Shown: positions 23,227 to 35,200 of the stretch, one piece after another
How positions within the stretch are numbered: the first letter of the stretch is position 1
Layout: every line of letters begins with the position of its first letter
Origin: Schistocephalus solidus
Lineage: Eukaryota; Platyhelminthes; Cestoda; Diphyllobothriidea; Diphyllobothriidae
Assembly: GCA_017591395.1 (NCBI GenBank)
Contig: WEDG01002113.1
Coordinates: forward strand, 1 to 64,000
Length of the DNA: 64,000 bases
Direction: 5' to 3'
Made by a program: the position numbers and the translations under genes
Notes under the pieces: generated by a model
What the model was told of the DNA's origin: nothing
The model's input: only the letters and a program-made list of their open reading frames with translations
Database searches by the model: none

Positions 23227-26200
23227 CTGAAAAAAGGAAATAATATTTTAAACCAGTAAGTTACAGTGTCGGCGGGACAGAACACACCAGGAATACTGGA
23301 GGGCTGTTCAGTGATGAAATGACTTCTTACAGTTGGAAATGTGGCAAAGTAATTTTCTATGTGTACTAAATGTACTACTTATTGTCAGGCTTGTGGATGA
23401 GGTTACGCATGTAGTTAGCTGAGTCAGAGGTCAGAGTCAGTTTTAAAGCACACACAAAGATTGGGAGTGGACCCGAGAAATCAGATGCGAAGAGCCCTAA
23501 ATTCTAATAATAAATTACCCAATGGTTTAGAATTCAAACCTGGACGCAGTAGCACCCTGGGTGGGGTGGAGCACTGGCCAACGACGATAAACAAGCCAAA
23601 AACAGCCGTTATGGCCTCCTTTGACTACAGCGGTAACAATAAGACACAAGAATAGGAATTCCTCCCGTAAAGGCGATGGGCTTGGGCTAAATTTCAGGAA
23701 GGACAGCCATTTCCGTGTCTCAAGCCTAACCCCCACCGTGACCTTTCCGTAACCCGGAATTTAGCCCCCCTACGGCGGTTCCTAGTCAAGTGCTTTACCG
23801 ACGTCTCGACTATTAAACTCGTTTCATGGCACGTGGGTCAAACGTGTTAAGGAGCATATTCTTCGGTTTGCACCAGTTATGCACATGACAAATGCCAATT
23901 ATTTTCAATAATAACAGAAGCTTTTTTCTTCATTTTCAAATTGTAACATTTAATTCTCGCGCTTGGCGATAAAAGAATATGTTGGCTCAGTACGTGAAAT
24001 AAGGAAAATTTGGCATTCTTGAAATTCAAAAATAAAATAGTTTTCTGAATTCACCATGTTCTTGCATCTAAACTATACCTAAAACAGAACAATATATTCC
24101 TTAGAAGACAATTCAAAATTTTCAAGCCTGCATCGTGCTTCGTAAATTTCATCAGGCACTGAATATACAACTAAACAGCTATTCACACATATTCAGTAAA
24201 ATGATAAACACAAATTACGGTGCCACTCTCAATACGCCCAGTGCGATCAGTACCTTTTGACTTACATGACTGACGGCATGATGCCAAATGACTAAGTAAA
24301 CGTTTCAGGAGATCTCGTAACTTTAGATGCAAGCTAGTGTGGGTTACGGGTGGATTTTTAAAACGGAGCTGCCATTGTTCACTCTACACCAACCCATACA
24401 CAGTACTCTATTTTGACGAGGGGGACTGATAACTTGGTTAAACTGGAACCGATTTTTCTCCTTTGGCAGGCCGTGGTGTTTAGCAATACCGTCCACCGAC
24501 TATACTTTTTTATTCGCTCGGAAATTAATGCGTGAACTTGGAATACACCTTTCGGAACAAAGCTTTTTAGTCTCGCTCCGAAGGATTTAGTCCAGGTTCA
24601 CGCATTAATTTTCGAGGAAATTAAAGACGGCAGCAGGAAACTGGAGTTAGTGCATCGGACAACATGCAAAAAACGCTGGATGATCCACTTATAAGCGTTT
24701 TCCGGACGCAGGCGTTACTATTGAAAAGGCGCTATATCTCTAAATAAAAGCATAGTTTCTCTCGTTCTATCTGTCTGTAGGGACCAATCAATTCGATGGG
24801 AATACTGGAAAGAGAAAAAATGAAATACGTTTCCTCACCCATTACAGGTGATGAGGGTTTGTCGGAGTCCCAGACTTCGGAAGATGTCAACGATGGTTGA
24901 AACGTGTGTGTGTTGGGTGATTGTGGTAGGCGACTAGGAAAGAAAAGAATGTGTGGATAATGTTAACGAAATGCATCTCTAACGACAACAACAACCACTA
25001 GGTCACCAAAGGAAAAGACGAGAAAAAACGGACTGGAAAAAGTCAAGGCTTCAAAATAAAAGATATAATGAAGCATTTCTTTAAAAACAAAAGCATCCTA
25101 AGCGCGAGACTGCATCATTCCCCTTATAGCGTGCAGTAATGGTTTCACAAAAACCATCTTCATATTTTCGGAGGTGACATATAATGACGTCCTTTCCACC
25201 CAGACATCATAATCAGTCAATAAGTTCACCAAGTTTTGGCATGACGATACTGGAAATCGGGTTTCCAACGCTCCCGTTGGACCAAGCATACGACCAGTGT
25301 CCAACAGCCGCTTTGTGACTCAACTGTTGCGTTCAGCAGTCACTTCGGTGTACGTTCAGCTACCAAAATTACTAAATGCAGTTGCGTGCATCAAAAGTAG
25401 TTGCTTCAAATACCACATGTAAGCTCGGATGCCGTATGACGAGTCTTGCATAGGCAAGACGTCTCTGATAAGTCTAACTGAAATATTCGCTGAAGGGTTT
25501 GGAAACAACAATTTAAATACCTTGTCCGATAAGTCCTGCATCGTAACCATTTTCTGATCACTTTAAGCACGTTATTGCAGTTAAAACGTAGATACTAACA
25601 AGAAATTATAGCACTGATAATTCCGCTGGGCATTACTCTCTCGTATGGCAATAATCATCGATCCAGTCCTTCTGGTGCCAACTTCTAAGAGAACTTTCTC
25701 CGAGAAAATTAATCTCGCCATCGATTTTCTATAGTTTGAAACATGTATACGAATAAATGAATCGATAAACAGCAGCAATCCTGACAGGGCAATCCAATAT
25801 AAATTTCAGTAACTGAAAAAGTTTTGAGTATCTGCCATGCTTTCAAAAGTGCTGAGGCGTCAAACTTGATCAAGTGACAGCTGCAATGCATGATTTTGTC
25901 GCAATAACCAAAGCCGTAGGAAGACTAAGATCTTTAAGCCCGGTCCCGAATTGAAAGAGGAGAAGTTAGACACCAGCAGAAAGCGTCTTGTATTTCGCAC
26001 AGAATGAGCAAATCATAGAGTGGAGGCAATTGGCAGCCGGATTAGAGCACACTTCCGGCGCATGTGTCGTTATGACTGCTAACGAGGATAAGTATTTTCT
26101 CAAATATTTTTGGTCATTTTCCACTGAAATGCTGACATCGTTTTCTTGGTGACGGAGTCTTTTACGTGAAGAACGGCAACAGGATATAGCAAGTATACGA

Positions 26201-28299
26201 GGCTAGGTAACGTTTCGTTTTGAAAAGAAGTCAAACCGCTGAGCCCTACAATTCAAGTTGAGTGCTTTGCCAACTTAGAAAAACTCTTTAATGAAGGTAA
26301 AAAATCTATCCTAAAGCCAAAAATCAAATTTTACATACACCGAAGTGGACAAAAGATTCACCGCGTACAATACGCTGACGGCAGACAAGTACTGACTTAC
26401 TAGATCGACAATGTGTTGGACATCAACAAGGAAGGGACCACGACCGTTGTTGTGATCGCTGAACTCGGGGCTGAGGACACTGGTGGAGACACGTTTTCTG
26501 GTGAGGATGGCAGGTGGAGCCCGATCTGTAAAACAGACGATCGCTGTGGGCCCGTAGCGTCGGGCGTCAGGTGACCGATCCAGATCTGCAAGTTGAAAAG
26601 GGAACAGGAGGATGCGAGCATAAGCGCCGGGGAACAAATACGTAACTGGAGAGCCGCATCGGCAAACATACCCAGTGCCCGCACCAAGTCCCAGCGCGAA
26701 ACGAAGCCAACCAAACACCGTGACTCAATTGACTCTACTACGGGGAATCCGTTGTGCTCCGATGAGTAGAGCATTTCCTCTACATTATCGACTGTCATTG
26801 TGTTTTCGGTCAGTAGCTCCAAGTGACCCTCGCCAGGCCTGTGAAAAGACAAAACAACAGCTGTATCAATTATAAATACCGCGGCTACTGATATATTTCC
26901 AGTAGGTAAAGTATCTAATATGAACAAACCTGGGGTGCATTATGTCACAGGCTTTGGTATCTCCAACCTTCGAGACTATTTTGTCAAAACCCAGGAAGGG
27001 GTAATGATTGAGGCGAATCTGAACGTCATAAAGGCTGCCAAAGTAGAGCCAGTCACCGGTCCACTTGGCAAACATGGCCGCCACCATGATAGGGATGATG
27101 TGACCCAGGCTGAAATAAAGTACGCGCACATGAGGCAAATGAGTAAAGGTTTGTCGTAAAGAATAGTGTAAAATTGGCAGGATCACGTCAAATTCAAAGC
27201 CGGGGTTCAATAAAACAGGGAATGCCAAGTAGGACACACTCGTCCCGGTGTGCCTTGGGGCCCATTCTCGAGTCCCGTGGGCAGCCGCACAGCGGCAAGT
27301 ATTGTAGGCAGATGAAATTTGCCAGAAAGGACATGATGGGTTGAAATGGCAATTTCTCGCTTATTAGGCGTCATCAGCCAACCATAGCAGACCCCAGGTG
27401 TTGCAAAACCGGGATCTCGAAGCCGCGAACTGTTAATTAGAAGTCCATCCGCCGGCTGGTTGTCCTGTCATTTGTGATCGCGCATACTAACCGTGGAGGT
27501 GGGAGCTCTCAGTGATCGCATTCGGCAAAATCAAGCCTCCTGGTACACGTCGTGGGTATTAGATCGTGTGGGGCACGCGTAGACGTGATTCTGAATTTAC
27601 AAGCTACTGCGCACTCGCAGCAAGGTCAGTGAGGAAGAAGATGGCGCGGTAGATGCTGCGCGAGCCTGTCTTGGTAATTCGCACGAAAAGCATCCGTACT
27701 GGGCCAACACTAGGGGCCACACGGTAGATGTCATTGTTAGTGGCGATCAAGCTATCCCTGCCTTCATCCACTGCCAGAAGCTGGCGGCCAAAGGACACAA
27801 GTCAAAAAAAACAAAGGTAGTCATGAAAACACACACACCCGCCGATGAGCTCAATCATAATGACGACCAGAGAGATGGTGGCTCGAGTGATTCCACCGAG
27901 GCAGGCCGCAGCTCCGACCACCGCGTAAAGCCCCGGATCAATGCAAGGACGGCCGGGTTTGCAGAACTTGCTGAAGTAAGGTGACCCCGGCAGCTGGGCA
28001 ACCACCGCCTGCTCCACAGTAATACCCATCAGACGACCCAGAATAGCTCCCACCTGATAGCGAAAAAAAGAGGAAAAGTTTAAAGGGAGTAAAATTAAGT
28101 AATAGTAGCAGTAGAAGAAACATAACCATTAGCAGTAGTAGTAGTTGGTGTATAAGCAGAAGTCGTATCAGTAGTAGTAGCCGTAGTATTAGATTTAGTA
28201 TTCGTCGTATTAGTAGCAGTAGTAGTGGTCGGATTGGTAGTGGTAGTATTATAAGAAGTAGTTTTAGTCGTATTAGTAGTGGCAGTAGTAATCGTAATG

Positions 28300-28382
<83 letters not shown>

Positions 28383-29178
28383 CATATTAGTAGCAATAGT
28401 CATATCAGTAGGAACCGTTCGAGCAGACGTGGGACACGGATTTACAAGTAAATGGATTCTCAAAACATCTCTACACGATTCCGAAGGTATCCATTTTGCA
28501 GCGCGACTCCGACTAACGGCTCACGAGTGGGCATCAGGCTATGAAGTTTTACAAAGTGTAGTCACGAGTGCACGTCGCAAATGTCACCAGTTTATCAGTC
28601 AAGGCTGCAAAGGGCTGAGACCTTCCGAACTCGATGTCAAACCGAGAGAAGGCATCCTTCGCAGGACTATGATAGCCACCCGACATTACCTATGCATGTG
28701 TCACGATATTTAAATGACCACAAGGATTCGCTTGCGTCAGAACAATCTTTCCTTCTCTACGTCTGTCAAGACCAATTTACGCATACTGATGAGGAGAAGA
28801 AAGTTAATAGATGGTTCGGAATGTTGCTGGGCTTAAGAGAACTAAAGAGTATATGCAGTAAAGAACGCCGGTCCGAACTCTTTGCTTAGACTTCCTGAAG
28901 ATATTTCAAGCCATAAAAAATATACGAATTAGGTTCCTACGACACCTCTTCATTGCTCTAGATTACTACCTCATCGAGGCTCGAACCCTATCTAAACCGG
29001 CAAACCAACGAGCCCATGGCTCAATGGTTAGAGCGTTTGATTTCTATTCAACCGGTCACGAGTTCGAACCTGGGGCGCGTCACCGCCTGGGGTTGAGTAT
29101 GACAGGCTGATGACAGCTAATGAGCCAGAAATGGTCATTTAAGTCTCTCTTGTCTTTGTCGGCTTTGTTCATCTGCCT

Positions 29179-29238
<60 letters not shown>

Positions 29239-29254
29239 TACTACTACTACTACT

Positions 29255-29292
<38 letters not shown>

Positions 29293-32200
29293 GCTACTAC
29301 TTCTACTACTACTGCTACTACTGCTACTAATGCTTCTACTACTACTACTGCTGCTACTACTACTACTGCCATTACTACTACTACTACTGCTACTGCTAAT
29401 GCTACTACTACTACTATACTACTACTGCTACTGCTACCACTACTGCTCTCTGCCCACTCACTACTACTACTACTACTACTTCTCCTACCAATACTACTGC
29501 TAATACTACTACTACTAATACTTCTCCTACTACTAATACTACTACTACTACAACTACTACTACTACTAAAAGCCATTGTGCGACTGCTGGCGGGGCTCGA
29601 GAGTGCGCCCCGAGGCAAAGCGGGACGAGTGAGTTCTGTTAGCAATCGGTGAGCGGTCATCAAAGAATGGACAGAATGATGCTGCGGTGAGAAGCTTGTA
29701 CTGGAAATAGTCGATGCGGAGCAAAAAAACTATAAATAAATGATGTTATTGCTACGATAGAAGATCACCCGTTCTTTTCTCTGTTCGAAGACGCACCCAG
29801 GCGTGACCTTCAGAAGATTGAATTTCAGTGAGCTAAGGTTGAAACAGACACAGGAAAGCATAACAAGCCTGCAAAAACCTGCACAAACGAAGGATATCAC
29901 ACAAACTCGATCACAGGGTAAGGTCAAATTTGCCGCAATCGTCTTCCGGGAGACATTCAAACAAGACTTAAGTTGTGAAAGAAGAATCACTTATCGAAAT
30001 ACCCAACGTTGTAAGGTCGCAGCAGAGGGTCCTGAGAAGCCAGTGTTGTACGTGAAACCGGATCGCGCTAATTAGCCCCGTTCAAAAGACCCATGCGCAG
30101 GACTCGGGTAAATGACTAATCACCATATAGTCATCAGGGAACCATACTGTGTTAACTTATCCCCTCCTCACTAGCACAATTGCACATCACGTAAAATGCC
30201 TCCTCACGAATTCTAACTATTTTTTCTTTTCATATCTGCAGTTTAAACAACTATCCGGTAAACGTCCTGGGCGCTTACGTAAGCAGTGTTCATAAAAGCC
30301 CAGTCAGTATAAAATAAATATTGCTGAAAAAATACATTCCCTCAGAGTCTGAGAATGAGATATTTTATCTGCGGCCTAGGGGATTTCGGATAAAAGACAG
30401 TAAGTGCAAGGCTTGAGACCAGTCAATGCTCTGAGTTGCGGAGCTCTGATCGGAAGATTTATTACCGACCATTACAGGGCGATAACTGTGACTTTCAATT
30501 TATTTCTTACTGGCACTGGAGAGGATAATAGGCACCATTCCCAGATGTGACTTTCTGTACAAATTCCTATGTGAAATAACCCATCCTTCGAAGAAAAAAG
30601 TTAAAATTTAAAAATAAAAAAGGAAAAAAGAGGCTTTGGGGACGGCGTTTACTAAGGTAAATCACCAGAAACTAAGTAAAACCTAGATGTCCTTATCCTT
30701 ACGGTAAGTTTCAGAAAAACTTGAAACGTAGACGTTGTACGAAAGGTTTAGCGAACATGAAAAGCAAAAATGAACAGCATCTACTGGGTGTTCTGTGCAT
30801 ACTTCTTAGTGAACAAGCACATGAGCCCTGTCAGAAAGAGTGCCAATTTTCATACAAACAGGCCGATGGATAAAATTTAATTGGTTTTAGGAAGGGCAGT
30901 TGCAACGAAGGAGACAGGCTTGAGTGATAGCAAAAAGGACACACGACAGTTCGACCGTCGTAGTCCGACGATGTCCACCGTATGCTCATGGGAAAGTTGA
31001 GCAGGGACGGTGACTTGCTCGTGATTTAGTTTTAAGTGATAGTAGCCTTGCGCTGCAGCTACGGCACTCTCTTCTCCTCCCCCACCTGAGCCCGGTGTCA
31101 AGACAGAGTCAAGAAGACCGGAGATGGGAGAGGGCGCAGGTGGCTGGCGCGGCCGGAGCCGCCCCTGGGCGTGCCACCACACCTGGCTCGGATCCCACGG
31201 AGTGCGAGTGCCATAAAGGCTACATTAAAAAGGAGCCATTGCAACCTGACTCTCAGTCCACCAGTCAGCCACTCCACACAAAACACACATTGGGCTGACC
31301 ACGCGATCCGAGTTATCCCGTCAGTTGGCAACCTTCCAAGCCACGGCTTTTAGCGCACCGTGATAGTTTCAAGCGCGTCAGATTGTTTATAGTGAGGAAA
31401 AATGCGCTGAGCTGTCGACCTCACTCTCTCCCCCACCCCCACAATCAGACCACTGTCCAAGCCGGTCAGTTGTCTGATGCGGAAGCGGGCGCAGCTGCTA
31501 GTGACCTCGCCTACGTGTACTACGTACACGACCTGGCCCCCCAAACACAAGCACCAGGATTTCACACAACAGGGGGTTGAACGGCTTACATCTCACATGT
31601 GTGAGATAGCCAGAGGTCACGTTAAGAAGGAGCCATCGCAGCCTGACTCTCAGACCACCAGTCAACCACTCCACACAACACACATTGGACTAACTGCGAG
31701 GTCTGAGTGTAATTGTCAGTTGGCAACCTTCCAAACGCGGCATTCAACGTTACCGCACACTCTTCTCCTCCCCCACCTGAGCCCGGTCTCATGACACAGT
31801 CAAGAAGACCGGAGATGGGAGAGGGCAGTGGAACAAGGTTGACGAAACATGTATGTGTGTGTGTGTGTCCTTTTTTTCCTTAAAAAGGACACACACACAC
31901 ACATGTTTCGTCAACCTTGTTCCACTACAAACACGAGTGCAAGGGGCTGGGTTCAACCCTGAGTCCCTGAGCATTCCCCAGGTGCTTTCTGGTATATAAA
32001 CTCCAGTTTGAATGCCATTGTTCCCAAACATACGGGCTGGCTACGGATGAAAAAGGAGTTCGTTTGAGCCACTTGTAAAAAACTCGGTGGCCTCGGTGGG
32101 ATTCGAACCCACGCCAGCAAGGGAAAGGCTGTAGTACAGCCAACGCTCTAGCCAACTGAGCTACGGCGCCTCGCACCGGGAATTGTGAGTTTGATTACAC

Positions 32201-35200
32201 TTGCGTCAAGTTATCCACCGAGCCTCCTGCAACGCATGGAATCCACCCATTCTGATACAGTAAGCCGATTGCCCAAGCAGGATTTCCTAAGCAATCAATC
32301 TAGAATCCACCAGTTGACTGTGCCTGGACACTTTTAGGCAGCGTAGTCAGTGTGTGGCTGAGTTCGAAATAAAGCCAGACCATGCAGGTGGCAGGTTGGG
32401 TTCTGTTTTTATTTTGTTTACTAAGAGCTCTGCGTAACTCTGTTATGCACTGAGACATCGTTTGCGCATGTAGGGGGTGTTTTGCATGACTATACTGTCA
32501 AATTAAGACTTTCGGGGCTTGGAAAGGTCTGCGGATACCTGAGAGGGCGAAGGACGCAGTCTCTACGCACCAATGACCATCGTCCCCCCCCCAAGGTAAG
32601 TTTTCTTCTTTTTTATGCCTTTGGCTAACTTTAACCCGCGGGGGACTCAGTTGCAGTCATTAAAGTCTTCCCTGAGTCACATTTGCACGTTATATCTCAC
32701 TGAAACTGGCTAAAGTTTCCAACTGGGAGACCAATTGAACAATTTTTAGACCCACGCTTCACGAGATATTGAATCGACATGACATGACCTTGTCGGTCTG
32801 TTTTCATCTTTACTATCTCGCTAGCTGATTGGTCGTGTCGACTGATCACAACTCCGACTCTTGCGGAGCAAGACTTAAGTGTAAGACATGGTATTCAGAA
32901 CTCAGTTCGATCAACCGGTGCATCTACCTACCCCCGGGCTTAGGAGCCCTACGCCACCACCTGCACCATTTTTTTGGATTTCTGTGGGCTTAACAGGTCT
33001 GAAAGAAAACGACCCGACAGCTGGCTCATTCGACGAGCAAGCCAAAGAGCCAATAAGCTGAAGTGCTAGCCCAGCATTTCAGTCAATCTTCTCATATGTA
33101 TTGCGTAACTACGCAAACAAATTAACACCAATAAGGTGGCAGAAACTAGTCGAAATATTGGAAGAAAAAGGAAACCATGATAGGGATAAAGTTTAATATC
33201 CGGGACGGTCCTGTAAAAGACTAGCTGATTTCTTGTGTGGCAAGGGTTCTGACGACGGGCAGCTGACGTTGTGGCCGACCCACCAGCTAGTTAATGAACT
33301 TGTTCCAGTGACCTTCCTCCTTCCCAAATCATCTCTCTATGACTCTGCTCTTACCTCAGCTGGCAGCTGTACATAGGGATAAGACAGGCAAGACCATCAA
33401 CCATCGCTAAGTCATGTGAGGAAGAAGAAGAAGAAGAAGAGGAAGAGGAGGAGGAGAGGCCCTTAGATAAGTCCTATCCGACTCAGTACTCCTGATTCCT
33501 TTCCCACCCAAGGCAAATCGACCGCCTTCGGCTTACTGGGCCTTGCGTCATTACTTCTATAGAGACGAGGGTGGGGCAACCACGGTGGGCTCTAGGATCA
33601 AAATGCCCTATCCCAGTCTGGAAGTAATGGCAGCTGGAAGACGATAGCCGTACAAAATTAGACATACCTTGAATAGGGCTAAGCCGTATGAAGGTGTGAG
33701 GCCTGAAAATATGTTTCACAGGGGGTGAGGACAAAATAGCGTACTTAATGCTCAGTACAGATGCCTGTGCAAGGCACCTGTATGCCAATAAGGGGCGGAG
33801 AAGGGTGCAAATGGGGCAATGAAAGGCGGTACTACTTACCATGATGCTGGGAAGCATGACACCAGTGGGCACAGGCACGCCGTATACGAGCACAAGACCG
33901 ACAAATTTGAAGATCAAAGCGAGGATGAGCAGGATCACGCCACGACCCATGCGCGGTCCGGCTGGGAAACTGCCCTGCAGGCTGGTGTCACTCATCACAG
34001 TGAGGTTGGCGAAACCTTCAGGTGGTAGGCGAATGTAGTCACTGGAGGGGAGGCGGGCGTCAGAGGTGAAACAGCGGTTGGATAGTAGTTCGATTGAGCA
34101 GGAAAGAGGAAATAATAAAAAAGGCTTTAGTAACCCGCTGGTTTCCAAGCAGCTGCAGACCGCAAGAAACTTGGCAGTCACATCGAGCGAAGACCGTACA
34201 CAAACAGTGTGAATAAATAAGGCCGTACACGTCAGAGGCAGATACAAGTAGCCGAAACGAAGGTCAACCAGGTCGATTTGGGATGTACAAAGATTCTCGA
34301 GCGGGTTGACCTCGTGCCATTATCTGGGCAAGTCGGGTCGGGTGGTGTTCTGAATCTAAAAACGCCGGCCACGAGGGGGAGGCAGGCAAGTGCCAACACT
34401 GGATGCGACGGAGCCAGTGGTAACTGGCGTCGCAGCGCCACCACCGCTTCCACGGGTAAGGCGTCGTCATCGGCCCAGAAATAGGTACGCGGACACGCAG
34501 CCGCCGGGGAGAGCCCATAACAGTAAGAATATCCGGGTGCCGCTGCCCAATGAATGTGAGGCGCAGTGCGTTTGCAGTCTTCGATACATAAAGAGTAGAC
34601 CAGAGAAGCTCTAAAAGGGCAGACTATGAGCAAATGCAGCTCAGTGATCTCATGCGAACTCGCAATTATTGGAATCTAGAATCATAATTCTAATGACTTG
34701 AAAAAGAGCACGTTACTCGAACGGCGATTTTTTTCGGGCAGGATCCTGGGAAAGGTCAGACAAATTCGCAACCGAGAAGACAAAATGTCACGGCGGATTG
34801 AATACTAGGAGGGGTTGATCGATTCCGGTGAGCAAATCAATCCTATTTAAGCTAAAAGCACCCGACTCGGAGCTTTACAAAAGCCTGACTCAACGGAAGG
34901 GTCAGTGTTATCGTCAACAAAGAATGGTATCTAGCGAAACCCAGTAAGACAATTATGATACGATGCTATTGTCTACCAAAGGTTTACGTGCCTAGTATCC
35001 CCTCCGACCCATAGTTGTGGTACCAAATAGCAAGTGGATTGTTCTAGAAGCTAAAATGCGGAACACTCGATACATAAACTCCATTTTTATCGAGGTGAGC
35101 TATGCTAAACCTAATCGAGGTCATTCGCTGATGAACGCTCACCGATCGCTAACGGAACTCACTCGTTCCGTTCTGCTTTGGGACTCACCCTCGAACCCCG

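Noticed and set aside
25098..25304. Possible extra CLC exon between exons k and l
   Set aside because: No similarity to the CBS region, and the phases of k and l already join perfectly.
26311..26718. 135-codon minus frame as an independent protein
   Set aside because: It is exon k plus intron read-through; the frame change from exon j is explained by an 86-bp GT-AG intron, so it is not a frameshift.
32090..32172. Functional tRNA gene
   Set aside because: Two acceptor mismatches and no normal anticodon loop; listed only as tRNA-like.
31925..32176. 83-codon frame starting [12 protein letters not shown]
   Set aside because: This peptide is the usual translation of a tRNA-like sequence.
33483..34247. 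254-codon minus open frame taken as a whole gene
   Set aside because: Only 33,840-34,041 is CLC coding; the rest is intron read through in the same frame.
34232..34633. 133-codon minus frame just upstream of CLC exon g
   Set aside because: The CLC match stops cleanly at the acceptor at 34,042, and the frame has no homology to the loop encoded by exon f.
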